From: Bacteroidota bacterium
GTDB lineage: Bacteria > Bacteroidota > Rhodothermia > Rhodothermales > JAHQVL01
Direction: 5' to 3'
DNA: 64,000 nt
Assembly: GCA_039111535.1 (NCBI GenBank)
Contig: JBCCIM010000009.1
Location: 1-64,000, forward strand
The notes under the pieces are model-generated. The model was not told the origin of the DNA. It worked only from the letters and a program-made list of their open reading frames with translations, and ran no database searches. The position numbers and the translations under genes are program-made. Shown piece by piece: positions 35,216-44,841 of this stretch. Position 1 is the first letter of the stretch. The number at the start of each line of letters is the position of its first letter.

Positions 35216-36505
35216 ATGAGCAGGCTGATTTACGGCATCGATTTCGGAACGTCCAATTCAGTTATTGAGGTATATGATAGTGCAACCGGCAAGGTGGTCT
35301 CGGAAGATGGCCTCGAGAAATCGATAGAAAGCGCCATCTTTTTCCCTTACGGTGATCGGGAGCGTTACTTTCTGGGTAAACAGGCGATCCATCAGTACGT
35401 GGCTTCAGGGATGCAGGGCCGGCTTATCAAATCTATTAAATCAGCTTTGCCAGAGCCCTCCCTTGGGACCCTTTCGATTTATGGCAAGAAAGTCAAAATC
35501 GAACTGTTGGTCTCGTATTTCCTGTCTCATTTGAAAGCAACATGCGACGCCCACTTTGAAGAAGACGTAAAACAGGTAGTACTTGGCCGGCCAAGCGTTT
35601 TTTCACCTGATACTGCAAAAGACGCGCTTGCTGTTAAGCGCCTGACTGCTGCCGCCAAACTTGCCGGCTTTGAAGAGGTGCGCATCTTGCGTGAGCCCAT
35701 CGCAGCTGCCATTCATTATGAGCAAGCGCTTCAATCCCCCAAAACCGTATTTGTAGGCGATCTAGGTGGGGGTACATCTGACTTCTGCATCATGCAGTTG
35801 CGGCCCGATGCAGGCGCCACTACGGATCGCCAGGAAGACATCATTGCGACGTCAGGCATCAAGGTAGGGGGAGACGATTTTGATGCTGAAATTATGTGGC
35901 ACAAACTCGTGCCGTACTTCGGGCTCGATGCTGAATATGAGTCGTTTGGCAAGTGGTTACCCGTGCCCATCCATATTTTCAAAACCATCTGCTCATGGGA
36001 AAAGCTGTCGCTGTTGCGCAGTGTGGACATGCAGCAGTCGTTGAAGAAATTCCATTTCTATTCGAACGAAAAAGAAAAGCTGGCCCGTTTGTTAACGCTG
36101 ATCAACAAGAACCTGGGCTTTGCCATTATTAAAGAAGTTGAGAAAGCGAAAATTGGACTTGGTGGGGCTGAAGAGCAGTTTATCTCTTATGCAAAAGAGA
36201 ACATCACAATAGAGACGCTGCTGATGAGAGAGGAGACGCCTGAAATTCTTGAAAAGCAGGTGCGCAATATTGAAACTTCAGTTGAAAAGTTACTTAAAGA
36301 AAATGGACTGTCGCCGGCAGATATTGATGTAGTATTTCTGACAGGAGGGAGTTCGCTGGTACATCCTGTTGCCGCTTTGTTTGATCGCATTTTTGGGGCT
36401 GAGAAAATTCAAGGCGGCAATGCCTTCAAGAGCATTGCTCACGGGCTCGCAGCATCTGCCAGTTATTTGTTTTCTGCGCCCGCTGTCTCGTATACTGATG
36501 GGTAG
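35216..36505 (+). CDS. Hsp70-family chaperone-like protein (YegD-type)
   Basis: The 429-residue protein is an actin-fold ATPase of the Hsp70 family without the C-terminal substrate-binding domain of DnaK, as in YegD. Motifs are YGIDFGTSNSVIEVY (phosphate 1), VVLGRPSVFSP, ILREPIAAAIHYEQAL, VFVGDLGGGTSDFCIM (phosphate 2) and VVFLTGGSSLVHPV (adenosine). Full DnaK is about 600-640 residues, so this is a nucleotide-binding domain with insertions. The client is unknown. It is transcribed alone; the gap to the next gene (36506-36649) contains a CTTGCCGGCAAG palindrome without a T-run. Confidence 0.88.
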   Translation: MSRLIYGIDFGTSNSVIEVYDSATGKVVSEDGLEKSIESAIFFPYGDRERYFLGKQAIHQYVASGMQGRLIKSIKSALPEPSLGTLSIYGKKVKIELLVSYFLSHLKATCDAHFEEDVKQVVLGRPSVFSPDTAKDALAVKRLTAAAKLAGFEEVRILREPIAAAIHYEQALQSPKTVFVGDLGGGTSDFCIMQLRPDAGATTDRQEDIIATSGIKVGGDDFDAEIMWHKLVPYFGLDAEYESFGKWLPVPIHIFKTICSWEKLSLLRSVDMQQSLKKFHFYSNEKEKLARLLTLINKNLGFAIIKEVEKAKIGLGGAEEQFISYAKENITIETLLMREETPEILEKQVRNIETSVEKLLKENGLSPADIDVVFLTGGSSLVHPVAALFDRIFGAEKIQGGNAFKSIAHGLAASASYLFSAPAVSYTDG

Positions 36506-36649
36506 CAGGTTGCATCGCTGCCAAAGACATCCGTTGTGATGTTTATGGGCAAAACGCTCAAGGTCTTGCCGGCAAGGTATTTTTCGGCAAGGTGTTAAGC
36601 GGTTGCAGCTGTTGGCGTACCCACAAACACGTTGTAATCCACCAGGTAC

Positions 36650-37822
36650 ATGATCGATCAGGATCGTTTTCAGAAAGGATTTCTCATCCTTTTGCTTGTT
36701 GCCATTTCTATAGCTTTTTTTGCGCTCATCAGCGGGTTCATGATTTCCCTGTTGCTTGCGGCAATATTCAGTGGCGTAGTTTATCCCTTGTTTAAGCGCC
36801 TCGATAAACTTTTTAAAGGCCGCCGTGGGCTTGCATCAGGATTGACCTTGCTGTTTGTAATTGTTGTGGTGCTTGTGCCCCTGGCGGTATTGGGGAGCAT
36901 CGTGGCGGCAGAAGCCCTCGAAGTGAGCCAGGTAGTGCGGCCCTGGGTTGAAGACCGGCTCCAGCAACGGTCTGAGATAGACGCCTGGCTTGAGCAATTG
37001 CCTTTCATCGAGTATATCAGGCCGTATCAAGACCAGATCATGGTCAAGCTGGGCGAGTTTGCCGGCAACATCGGAAATTTCCTTTTTAACGGATTGGCCG
37101 CTGCAACATCGGGTACAGCTACGTTCTTTTTCCAGTTCTTTATCATGCTGTATGCCATGTTTTTCTTCCTGCTAAATGGACAGCAAACCTTGAAGAAAAT
37201 CATGTACTTCATGCCGCTTTCTTCGGAAGATGAAGGTTTGATGCTGGAGCGCTTTGTTTCAGTCACCCGGGCGACCATTAAAGGGACACTGGTAATAGGT
37301 GCCATTCAAGGGGGACTTGCGGGGCTTGGTTTTGGTGTAGCCGGCATTCCGAGTGCGACGTTTTGGGGCACCATCATGGCAGTACTCTCCATTGTACCGG
37401 CCCTCGGGACCGCCATTGTTTGGATTCCAGGTGTGATCTATCTGTTTGCCATTGGCAATGCCGGTGCTGCAATCGGACTCGGGATCTGGTGTGCCCTCGT
37501 TGTTGGCAGTGCAGACAATTTCCTCCGGCCGTGGCTGGTTGGCAAAGACACCAAAATGTCCGACTTGATGGTGTTGCTTGGCACCCTCGGCGGTATTGTG
37601 CTTTTTGGCATTGTTGGCGTGATTATCGGACCCATCATCGCAGCGCTCTTTGTTACGATATGGGATATCTACGGTGTCGCTTTCAAAGACGTGTTACCTC
37701 CTGTAACCGGATTTGATGAAGAAGAAGAATTTAGTGCGGTAATTGCACCCGAGATAGATGAGCCTGAAAGTGAAGAGGCGCCGGCTACCCCAGACGATAC
37801 CGATGCTGATGAGGAGGCATAA
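36650..37822 (+). CDS. AI-2E/PerM-family membrane transporter
   Basis: This 390-residue protein has the AI-2E family layout: two N-terminal helices (about 12-60), a third near 65-90, a soluble stretch (residues 85-130), then helices up to about 335. Conserved family segments include GTLVIGAIQGGLAGLGFGVAG, FWGTIMAVLSIVPALGTAIV, DNFLRPWLVG and GIVLFGIVGVIIGPIIAALF. The C-terminal 50 residues are acidic (PEIDEPESEEAPATPDD). Family members export small molecules or ions; the substrate here is unknown. Its last codons carry the GAGGAGG ribosome site of the next gene, which begins 1 bp after its stop. Confidence 0.88.
   Translation: MIDQDRFQKGFLILLLVAISIAFFALISGFMISLLLAAIFSGVVYPLFKRLDKLFKGRRGLASGLTLLFVIVVVLVPLAVLGSIVAAEALEVSQVVRPWVEDRLQQRSEIDAWLEQLPFIEYIRPYQDQIMVKLGEFAGNIGNFLFNGLAAATSGTATFFFQFFIMLYAMFFFLLNGQQTLKKIMYFMPLSSEDEGLMLERFVSVTRATIKGTLVIGAIQGGLAGLGFGVAGIPSATFWGTIMAVLSIVPALGTAIVWIPGVIYLFAIGNAGAAIGLGIWCALVVGSADNFLRPWLVGKDTKMSDLMVLLGTLGGIVLFGIVGVIIGPIIAALFVTIWDIYGVAFKDVLPPVTGFDEEEEFSAVIAPEIDEPESEEAPATPDDTDADEEA
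37811..37817 (+). promoter_or_regulatory. strong ribosome binding site deciding the start at 37824
   Basis: GAGGAGG ends 6 nt before the ATG at 37824, inside the end of the transporter gene. It selects this start over an in-frame ATG 66 bp upstream. Confidence 0.8.
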
Positions 37823-37823
37823 A

Positions 37824-38285
37824 ATGGTGTGTACAAGGATAGGGTTTGTGCTGGTGGTTGCTATGTTTGTTCTTGCACATGGATGTAGCGACGATACTTC
37901 GCACGTTGTCCCCGAAGTGCAGGCGGCACTCGATGCCTTCCATACCGCTGATACGTCTATGCATGCGCAAGGGGTAATCGATTTGCTCTGGCCAGAATAC
38001 ACGATGTTTGCTGATGGCGCGCGCGTAGGTTATGAGGATGTTGTCGATGGATCAAAAGCGTTTATGGGGAGCCTTACGTTTTTTCAAACCACATGGTCTG
38101 ATATCCAGATTATACCCCTTGCGCCTGACCTGGCAATATCTTCTTTTGTGTTTAGAGATTCGATTCTCAAGCAAGATGGTACGTTGCTTCAATCGAAAGG
38201 CCCCAATTCGTTTGTATGGCAAAAGCGGGCAGGAGAGTGGCGGGTATTGTACGGTGATGCCGATCACTATCCCATTGATCAATAA
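37824..38285 (+). CDS. NTF2/SnoaL-like (DUF4440-type) lipoprotein
   Basis: The 153-residue protein has a lipoprotein signal (VVAMFVLAHGC, Cys about 20). A small NTF2-like cone fold follows: VQAALDAFHTADTSMHAQGVIDLLWPEYTMFADG, a central FFQTTWSDIQIIPLAPDLAI strand pair and a final FVWQKRAGEWRVLYGDADH, which is the usual DUF4440 ending. Such domains bind small hydrophobic ligands or serve as accessory subunits. It is coupled to the AI-2E-type transporter gene by a 1-bp gap and a strong ribosome site, so it may act in the same envelope process. Confidence 0.8.
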   Translation: MVCTRIGFVLVVAMFVLAHGCSDDTSHVVPEVQAALDAFHTADTSMHAQGVIDLLWPEYTMFADGARVGYEDVVDGSKAFMGSLTFFQTTWSDIQIIPLAPDLAISSFVFRDSILKQDGTLLQSKGPNSFVWQKRAGEWRVLYGDADHYPIDQ

Positions 38286-38423
38286 GCTGTATTGGACTGC
38301 ATAGAATTCAGAGCCTTGCGCGGGGGGCGACGATTTTAGTATACAAGAGAAATAACGCCGCTTGCTTTTCCTCCATCCCTCTCACAAGCGGACCCGCACG
38401 TGCAAGGCCAAGAGGTTTGTATT

Positions 38424-38792
38424 ATGGCAGATACCATGTCGATCAAGCGTACCATTGCAAAAGCCGACTTGATGCAGGCTATCGATGGTGATGGAGAGTT
38501 TTCTGTACTTGCAGAAGGTAACGCGTTTGCAGTAATCAGGTGGACCAATGGGCAAGAGAACGCAGTGTTTAACCTGGTCCAGGGAGAAATCACCGTTGGT
38601 ACACCGACACCAGGCGCAATGGCTAAAATGAATCAGTTGGCTGCCCACTTTGGCGCAGATATCATTGGCGCAGAAGAAAACTTACCTGTTGGAAGCCGGT
38701 CCGATGGTGAAGATGGAGCTGATGGATTTATGCGCCTGGCATGGCCTCTAGTAGTTGTGACATTGGTTATGCTTTTAATCTGGCGCTGGTAA
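38424..38792 (+). CDS. small tail-anchored protein, unknown
   Basis: The 122-residue protein has a soluble part of about 95 residues and one C-terminal membrane helix (LAWPLVVVTLVMLLIW) that ends the protein, so it is likely tail-anchored with the soluble part in the cytoplasm. I do not recognise the soluble domain; it contains FAVIRWTNGQENAVFNLVQGEI, beta-rich in appearance. The ATG at 38424 is preferred over one 8 codons earlier because the earlier residues include a lone Cys and look untranslated. The preceding gap 38286-38423 shows nothing clear. Confidence 0.6.
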   Translation: MADTMSIKRTIAKADLMQAIDGDGEFSVLAEGNAFAVIRWTNGQENAVFNLVQGEITVGTPTPGAMAKMNQLAAHFGADIIGAEENLPVGSRSDGEDGADGFMRLAWPLVVVTLVMLLIWRW

Positions 38793-38794
38793 GC

Positions 38795-39577
38795 CTATTG
38801 CTCCAGTTTGCGCACCCAGATATTTCTGAATCGTACCTTGGAACGGTGATTCTGCAGCATGATGGGGAGTTGGTCTGCGTGTGGCGTATAGCCGCTGTTT
38901 CCTTTGGTTGGTCCTTTCAGGGATACCTGGTCTTGAATGAGGATGCCATTGTGAAATACGGTCAGGTATGCCGGTGACTCAAGGGCACCCGAAGCAGTAA
39001 ACCTAGGGCGACGGAAGACAATGTCGAACGATTGCCACGCACCCGGTGGTCGTGATGCATTCACCAAAGGTGGGTATTGGCTGTACACTGCGCCGGCCTG
39101 GCCATCGGGGTGCGTTTCATTACTATAGGAATCCAGGATCTGGATTTCATAAAGGCCCATCAGTTTGATACCGCTGTTTCCTTTATGTTGCCCCCGTCCA
39201 ATTCCACGCGCTGGTGTTGCCCATTCTGCGTGTAATTGTATGTCCCCAAACGCAGCCTTAGAGTAAAGGGACCCGGTCCATCTCCGCACTTCCATGTAAT
39301 CCTCCTTCAACCGCCACCGCGCCTCCTTGCCATTTTTCTGTTGCCAGGCTTCGAGGGATGTACCATCAAACAAAACCAGCGCATCTTCCGGGATGGGGCT
39401 AAAAGAAGGTAGCGGTGCCGCTTCTACTTTGTCTGGTACGTGGAGCGCACCCGATTGGCCCCCGCATCCGCTGGCAGCGTATAGCATCGCACTGCCCACA
39501 AGCAGGGTAAGGGCACAGTGTAAAATGCTTCTTTGCCCTGAAACGGCCGTTATTTGGGAACTACTGTTTGAATACAT
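38795..39577 (-). CDS. DUF1080 (3-keto-disaccharide hydrolase-type) lipoprotein
   Basis: This 260-residue protein has a lipoprotein signal (VGSAMLYAASGC, Cys about 37). A concanavalin-like DUF1080 domain follows: ALVLFDGTSLEAWQQ, WRLKEDYMEV, FGDIQLHAEWATP, GNSGIKLMGLYEIQILDSY, AGAVYSQYPPLVNASRPPGAWQSFDI and the end KVRFRNIWVRKL. These are textbook DUF1080 marks; members cut or bind glycans at the surface. The start was placed at the Met before the signal segment, 30 codons inside the longest frame. It is convergent with the small tail-anchored gene, with a 2-bp gap. Confidence 0.88.
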   Translation of the reverse strand: MYSNSSSQITAVSGQRSILHCALTLLVGSAMLYAASGCGGQSGALHVPDKVEAAPLPSFSPIPEDALVLFDGTSLEAWQQKNGKEARWRLKEDYMEVRRWTGSLYSKAAFGDIQLHAEWATPARGIGRGQHKGNSGIKLMGLYEIQILDSYSNETHPDGQAGAVYSQYPPLVNASRPPGAWQSFDIVFRRPRFTASGALESPAYLTVFHNGILIQDQVSLKGPTKGNSGYTPHADQLPIMLQNHRSKVRFRNIWVRKLEQ

Positions 39578-39795
39578 GTGTAAAATATGTACATTAAGGC
39601 TACTCAACGGGATTGCGGAGCCGTATAACGCCGGCTGATGGCAGCTAGCATACGATACGCAAATCATCCGTTAGTTTCCCGTTAAGGGGGTATGATGTTA
39701 GCGCGCTGCGCGTTAATTTGCCTACCTTCAAAAGCGATACACCGAGCAGGATATCGCAATGCTTAGCAATATATATTGGATAAAAGAACAGGCAT

Positions 39796-40263
39796 ATGGT
39801 AGATCCGAGTGAAGCACTTCTCGAATGGTTTAATCTGATCAATGAGGACCATCAGGAAGAAATTGCAATTCTGGTGTTGACACGCCTCCCTTACATGGAC
39901 TACAAGCCCAATGAGGGCGAAGCGATCAGCGATTTTCAGATCTGGTTGCAAGAAGAGACAAAGCCAGACTTGATTGTGGGGCAGGTGCTTATTGCGCGTA
40001 CCTTCATCGATTACCTCATGGAGGATCGGGGCAATCCGCTGTCCTGGAATTTCCCGATGGATATGTTTTTGCGCGTGTTGAACGACGACGAAGAAGAGGA
40101 GTCCGCCAAAAACTTTGCACGCGACAACCTCATGGTATTACCGAAGCATAAAAATGCATGGCTTGAAACATCATCAAGCTGGAAAAAGCTCGTGCGTAAT
40201 GTGCTTTCTAACAAGCTCCTGCGCGATTGGGAGCGCATGAACCTGATGAAGGACAGTATTTGA
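39796..40263 (+). CDS. conserved-looking hypothetical cytoplasmic protein
   Basis: The 155-residue protein is acidic and mostly alpha-helical (LLEWFNLINEDHQEEIAILV, FIDYLMEDRGNPLSW, VLNDDEEEESAKNFARD) with no signal, no membrane helix and no motif I recognise. It stands alone between a DUF1080 gene (divergent) and the tolC-like gene (convergent). Upstream, 39691-39709 holds a near-palindrome TTAGCGCG-N3-CGCGTTAA that could be a regulatory site. The 218-bp leader is AT-rich. Codon use resembles its neighbours, so the reading frame is probably real. Confidence 0.6.
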   Translation: MVDPSEALLEWFNLINEDHQEEIAILVLTRLPYMDYKPNEGEAISDFQIWLQEETKPDLIVGQVLIARTFIDYLMEDRGNPLSWNFPMDMFLRVLNDDEEEESAKNFARDNLMVLPKHKNAWLETSSSWKKLVRNVLSNKLLRDWERMNLMKDSI

Positions 40264-40349
40264 GGGCTGCCTTTGGGATATGGCCGTTCTGCGGGTTTTA
40301 CAAACTTCTGCCCCGGCCATTCTCAGTATTCAGTCAATGCAATCCGCGC

Positions 40350-41804
40350 TTAGTAGCGCAATGGCCGGTTGTTGTCGAAGTCGTATAACGTGAGCCGGCG
40401 TACATCATAGTAAGCAGACCAAAATTGACGCAGCGTACCGATATAAGATCGGTTTGCTGCGTCTTTTGCATTTTGGGCATTGAAGAGGTCGGTAATGTCG
40501 ATATTTCCAACAAGGTAGCGATTCCGCGCAACCTCAAATCGGCGCGCCGCAATGGTATCTGCCTGTGCAGCGATTCGTACCTGCTGTTCGAGCAACTCTA
40601 ACTGCAGCACCTGGAAATAGACCACCTGATCCAGTTCTTCTTCGCGAAGCGCGCGGTTCACGGCAGCGCGCTCCTGGTTTGCAACGGCGGCTTTGACCCG
40701 CGCCCGGTTGCCTCCCCATTCAAAAATGGGTAGTGAAAGCGTGACTCCAAACTGCTGTCTATCCAGCGGATTGTCGTACACTGTGTCAAAATCACCGCTG
40801 CTCTGGTTAAGGCCATAGCTGGCCGTCATGTTGATGCCAAACTGACTGCGCCGTGATTGCTCAACAGCCCGATCAGCAAGCAAGGAGTTAATCACCAAAT
40901 CCAGGTATTCCGGTCGGTTTGTTCGAGCGTATTGTATGGCTACATCAGGATCAATATCGACCGCAGGGATTGAGGCCGGCGGAATAACCTGGAAATCTTC
41001 GTCGTACGGCAACCCAAGTGCTATTTTTAGATCCTGCAACGCGCGCATATGATTGATCTCCGCGTTCGAAAGATCTGTTTGCGCATTGATCAACTGTAAT
41101 TCGGTTTGTAGCAATTCATTTTCAGCTATTTTGCCGATGTCGTATCGACCTTGCGCTAGCGTGAAAATGGTGTCGTTTACGGCGACGTTGAAGGATGCAA
41201 TCTTGATACTCTGCTCAGCATCATAAACAGCAAAGAACAGGTTGCTGATTTCGGTAGCAAGTTGTGCCAAATCTTCGAGGTAGGCCCGTGTGTCTGATTC
41301 GTATTGCATCGGGGTTACTTTACGCTCCCATTTCATCGGATTGAACTGGAAGAGCGGTTGCGAAAGTGACAGCAACAGGGGCGAAGATTGCCATTGGGTG
41401 AAGCCTCCTGCGCCGGATTGCAGAATGCGAGAAATCCCTGATGAAACCGAGAAGGTGCCACCCGTAAATGCAATCGGTTGTTGCACAGACATGTTCACAG
41501 AAGAGAACGTGCGCCGCTGGGATACAAACCGCAGAGAGCCGTCGTCTTGCTCAATGCTGTTCAGCGAGCGGATGAATCCTGGCGCATTTGCAAAAAGGTT
41601 GATGGCCGGCCTGTAGCCCGACTGAAATGCACGGTATTCCCATCCCGCTTCATCCAGGTCAAGCTTGGCCATTTGTGCTGTTGGTCCTTGCTCAATGGCG
41701 CGCGAGATCGCATCATCGAGGGTCAGCTGTAAAACTGATTGTCCGGTTACCGGCCGGGCCAATACAACGAGCAAAGCCAGGCAGAGGAAACGAAAAAGCA
41801 TCAT
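40350..41804 (-). CDS. TolC-family outer-membrane efflux protein
   Basis: The 484-residue protein has a signal peptide (FLCLALLVVLARPVTG) and two related halves of long amphipathic helices typical of TolC trimers, with LTLDDAISRAIEQGPTAQMAKL, the repeated ALGLPYDE and VTLSLPIFEWGGNRARVKAAVA. It should form the outer-membrane duct of a tripartite exporter. It is last in a minus-strand operon after MacA-like and MacB-like genes (36-bp and 21-bp gaps), which defines its partners. Confidence 0.92.
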   Translation of the reverse strand: MMLFRFLCLALLVVLARPVTGQSVLQLTLDDAISRAIEQGPTAQMAKLDLDEAGWEYRAFQSGYRPAINLFANAPGFIRSLNSIEQDDGSLRFVSQRRTFSSVNMSVQQPIAFTGGTFSVSSGISRILQSGAGGFTQWQSSPLLLSLSQPLFQFNPMKWERKVTPMQYESDTRAYLEDLAQLATEISNLFFAVYDAEQSIKIASFNVAVNDTIFTLAQGRYDIGKIAENELLQTELQLINAQTDLSNAEINHMRALQDLKIALGLPYDEDFQVIPPASIPAVDIDPDVAIQYARTNRPEYLDLVINSLLADRAVEQSRRSQFGINMTASYGLNQSSGDFDTVYDNPLDRQQFGVTLSLPIFEWGGNRARVKAAVANQERAAVNRALREEELDQVVYFQVLQLELLEQQVRIAAQADTIAARRFEVARNRYLVGNIDITDLFNAQNAKDAANRSYIGTLRQFWSAYYDVRRLTLYDFDNNRPLRY

Positions 41805-41840
41805 AAAATCTGTTTGTAAAGATGGGGAATACCGGGAGAA

Positions 41841-43169
41841 TTACTCGTGGCGCAAGGCTTCAACAGGGTTTTTCTCAGATGCCCTTTTGGCTGGCAGGAT
41901 GCCAAACACAAGGCCGATGGTCACCGAGACAAGAAAGGCTAGCGCAACGGAGCCCAAAGAGACGATGGTGCTGATGCCCGTGAAGCTTTCAATGAGGCCA
42001 CTGATGGCCATGCCGAGCAAAATGCCAAACACCCCGCCTGAGAAACTCAACGTCATGGCTTCAATGACAAACTGGTAGCTGATATCTTGCTTGGTTGCAC
42101 CTACAGCCCTGCGCACCCCAATTTCGCGAATACGCTCCATGACAGAGGCCAGCATAATGTTCATAATGCCTATGCCGCCTACAATCAAAGAGATAGATGC
42201 GATGGCAGCCAGCACAATATTGAACAGGTCCTGCGTTTGTTGCTCTTGCTGCAGGAGTACCTCGGGAATGATCACCTCATAGTCGACTACGCCGTAGTGC
42301 CGGCGTTCGAGCATCCGACTCACTACATCAGCTACCGGTTTTACATACTCAGATTGTTCAACCCGGACCACGAGCCTATCCAACTGGTGATGACTTTCGT
42401 CAGATTCACGGCCGCGCCGGCGATCCGACTCACCTTCCTGGATATCCTGTTTGGTGAGTAACGCGCGGTTTTCATAACGCAAAAATTGCGTGGTAATGGG
42501 GGTGTAGATATCGAGGTCGTAGTTCCGAATCCCCAGTCGCTCGATATTCTCTGCGGCAATGTTGCGTTCTTTTAGTACCCCTATGACCGTAAGCCAAAGC
42601 CGGCCGCACTTGATCCGGTTACCGATTGCCTCTTCTTTGGTGAAGAACTTTGTTTTGACATCCTGGCCGATAATAGCAACGGGTGCTGAAGAGGCGAAGT
42701 GTTCTTCCGAGAAATAACTGCCTTCTGCGAGTTCAAAACCGGCGGTTTCGAAAAATGCCTGTCCAACCCCCACCAGTTTTGTGCTACGTCTCAAGCCGGC
42801 CCGTAAGGCAGTGGTCTCCGTAATCACTTCGGGGCTGACGCTTTCCACTCCCGGAATTAACCGGGCAATGCTTTCTGCGTCGGCCACCGTGAGTCCGGGA
42901 GAAAAAGGCTGCTTCTCTTCGAGGTTGCTCTCTTCTTCATCTACCGCACCTTCTTCCTGCTTTTCAATCGGCTGGATGATTATGTTGTTGGCACCGAGCA
43001 ACTTGATCTGGCCAAGGATCTCTTCCTGGGCGCCAGACCCGATGGCCAGCATTGAGATAACTGAGGCAACCCCAAAGATAATCCCAAGGGAGGTGAGGAG
43101 GGCGCGTAGCTTGTTGAACGTAATCGATTCAACCGCTATTACGAAGTTGTACGCTAGTTTTTCAAACAT
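41841..43169 (-). CDS. MacB-like ABC permease without ATPase domain
   Basis: This 442-residue protein has one N-terminal membrane helix (FNKLRALLTSLGIIFGVASVI), a large periplasmic domain (residues 45-290) and three C-terminal FtsX helices with GGIGIMNIMLASVMERIREIGVRRAVGA and ILPAKRASEKNPVEALRHE at the end. It is the permease half of a MacAB-type mechanotransmission exporter. Classical MacB carries an N-terminal ATPase of about 230 residues, which is absent here, and no separate ATPase gene lies in the operon. It sits between the adaptor and TolC genes. Confidence 0.9.
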   Translation of the reverse strand: MFEKLAYNFVIAVESITFNKLRALLTSLGIIFGVASVISMLAIGSGAQEEILGQIKLLGANNIIIQPIEKQEEGAVDEEESNLEEKQPFSPGLTVADAESIARLIPGVESVSPEVITETTALRAGLRRSTKLVGVGQAFFETAGFELAEGSYFSEEHFASSAPVAIIGQDVKTKFFTKEEAIGNRIKCGRLWLTVIGVLKERNIAAENIERLGIRNYDLDIYTPITTQFLRYENRALLTKQDIQEGESDRRRGRESDESHHQLDRLVVRVEQSEYVKPVADVVSRMLERRHYGVVDYEVIIPEVLLQQEQQTQDLFNIVLAAIASISLIVGGIGIMNIMLASVMERIREIGVRRAVGATKQDISYQFVIEAMTLSFSGGVFGILLGMAISGLIESFTGISTIVSLGSVALAFLVSVTIGLVFGILPAKRASEKNPVEALRHE

Positions 43170-43190
43170 GGGTGGCGTGGATGAAGCTTG

Positions 43191-44468
43191 TTACTGATTT
43201 TCGGTGATGGCTTCCTGCATGGGGTTGTCGAGGCTGACGAGTGGCAAGTCGTCAATCTCGTTGGGCATGGACAGGTACACCTGATCATCAGTAGTCAGGC
43301 CTTGCTCGATAACCACCTGGTTGTCATTTAGCAGTCCGAGTTGTACCTCTTTACGTTTGATTTTACCCCGATCTTCTGCGTACACGAAGGTGAGGGAATC
43401 AGACGCATGGATACATTCCAAGGGCAAGAACATGACTTCATCCAGTTCAGCAACAACGATGGTGTTGCTTGTGGTCATGGCCGGCCGGAGCGTGCTGTCC
43501 GATTCATTGATTTGAATCGAGACCTGGAAAACTTTGGCATCTGAATTTGGCCGCTGTTCACCTATGTTGGCAACGCTGGTGATTTTCCCGGTCAGCGTTT
43601 TATCAGCGTCGGCATCAAGGCCGACGTTAACAGACTGACCAGCTTTGACTTTCTGGATATCTACTTCGTTGACATACGTGATAGACTCCATCACTGAAAG
43701 ATCAGGGAGCTCCGCTACTACCGGGTCCCAGGAATTGACCGTACCGCCAACAGTAGTTTTGTTGCCCCGCCAGTCCCGCTTGTAAATCAACATGCCATTT
43801 TCTGGCGCCAGGATAGTAAACTCGTTTGCAATGGCACGCATGTCATTGAAGGCATTCCGCGACTTGGAGCGTTCAGCCTGAACTTCCTGCATTTTGGCAC
43901 GGGCCTGATCAACCTGGGTTACGTAGTTTTTTGAAGCCTGGCTAAACGTTCTTTGTGCTTTTTCAAAATTGATTTCTTCCTGCCGCTGCACCGTTGGGGG
44001 TTCATAGGCTGCCTGCTCTTTCCGAAGCTCTGCCTCTTCCATTGCATAGCGCATGTTGACCAACTCATCCCTGGCTTTACTCAGGGTAAGTGCCGTGTCG
44101 AGCGCGGTTTGTGTGTATTGAGATTCCGCTTTTTGCAAATCGATCTGCGCAGTCTGGATTTTACTGTTCAGTTCAGATTTGTCCAGCTCAGCAACAAAGT
44201 CTCCTTTCTTTACAACTTTGCCCTCCGGGATAAGCTGCAGGATTTTCATCTGGTAGATTTGCGCCTGGCGTGCACGGCTGGGACCGTAGATTTCGATTGA
44301 GTTCTTGGCCTTTAATTCTCCCGTTGCTGTTACAGTGACCTGAAAGGGGCCAATTTCGGGCTGCACCATCAAAACGGCAGCTTCCTCAGCGGGTTCATTA
44401 AAGAAAAACATGGCACTGGCGACAAGGGCAAGCACAATAGCGCCGCCGATAATCCAGGGTCTTTTCAT
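43191..44468 (-). CDS. MacA/HlyD-like periplasmic adaptor
   Basis: The 425-residue protein starts with a membrane anchor (RPWIIGGAIVLALVASAMFFF). A lipoyl half-motif follows (VTVTATGELKAKNSIEIYGP), then a coiled-coil hairpin of about 130 residues rich in K, Q, E and A, the return (TILAPENGMLIYKRDWRGNK) and beta-barrel and membrane-proximal domains (AGQSVNVGLDAD, VVIEQGLTTDDQVYL). I chose the Met directly before the anchor; an earlier in-frame Met would place 32 odd residues in front. It is first in the adaptor-permease-TolC operon. The 373-bp divergent gap 44469-44841 contains a small dyad TTGTA-N5-TACAA at 44566-44580 and no gene. Confidence 0.88.
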   Translation of the reverse strand: MKRPWIIGGAIVLALVASAMFFFNEPAEEAAVLMVQPEIGPFQVTVTATGELKAKNSIEIYGPSRARQAQIYQMKILQLIPEGKVVKKGDFVAELDKSELNSKIQTAQIDLQKAESQYTQTALDTALTLSKARDELVNMRYAMEEAELRKEQAAYEPPTVQRQEEINFEKAQRTFSQASKNYVTQVDQARAKMQEVQAERSKSRNAFNDMRAIANEFTILAPENGMLIYKRDWRGNKTTVGGTVNSWDPVVAELPDLSVMESITYVNEVDIQKVKAGQSVNVGLDADADKTLTGKITSVANIGEQRPNSDAKVFQVSIQINESDSTLRPAMTTSNTIVVAELDEVMFLPLECIHASDSLTFVYAEDRGKIKRKEVQLGLLNDNQVVIEQGLTTDDQVYLSMPNEIDDLPLVSLDNPMQEAITENQ

Positions 44469-44841
44469 GATATGGGGTGTGGCTTCAGGGTGTGGTTTAT
44501 CCGCCTGTTTCGAAAACGGATCTAATAGAACAGACGCAACAACATGGAGAATGTCGCCGGCCATTTTGTAATTTCTACAAGTACTAAAAGCAGCGCTACG
44601 GCTCTGGTATCAAAAAAGATGCATTTGAAGAAAGGGCCTTCAAAAAGACTTTACGATTGAGCTGTACTCTGCTTACAGACGCTTGTTAGGAATTGTTGCA
44701 GTTGGTGTGGTAGCATTTGGTGTAATGGCAACATATATCAAGAATCCATTAACTTGCGGTTGGTCTCACCAGTTAAGACTACATTCCGATCTTTCCACCT
44801 TTACTATGCTCCCGCTTATGCGCCTCAATATTTTCAGAACG

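Noticed and set aside
36560-36600. CTTGCCGGCAAG palindrome after the Hsp70-like gene as a terminator
   Set aside because: Self-complementary over 12 bp with no loop; the T-run is interrupted and offset.
44683-44841. N-terminal extension of the oxidoreductase from a TTG start
   Set aside because: The added residues hold an odd hydrophobic stretch before a complete signal peptide; the ATG at 44842 gives a normal exported protein.
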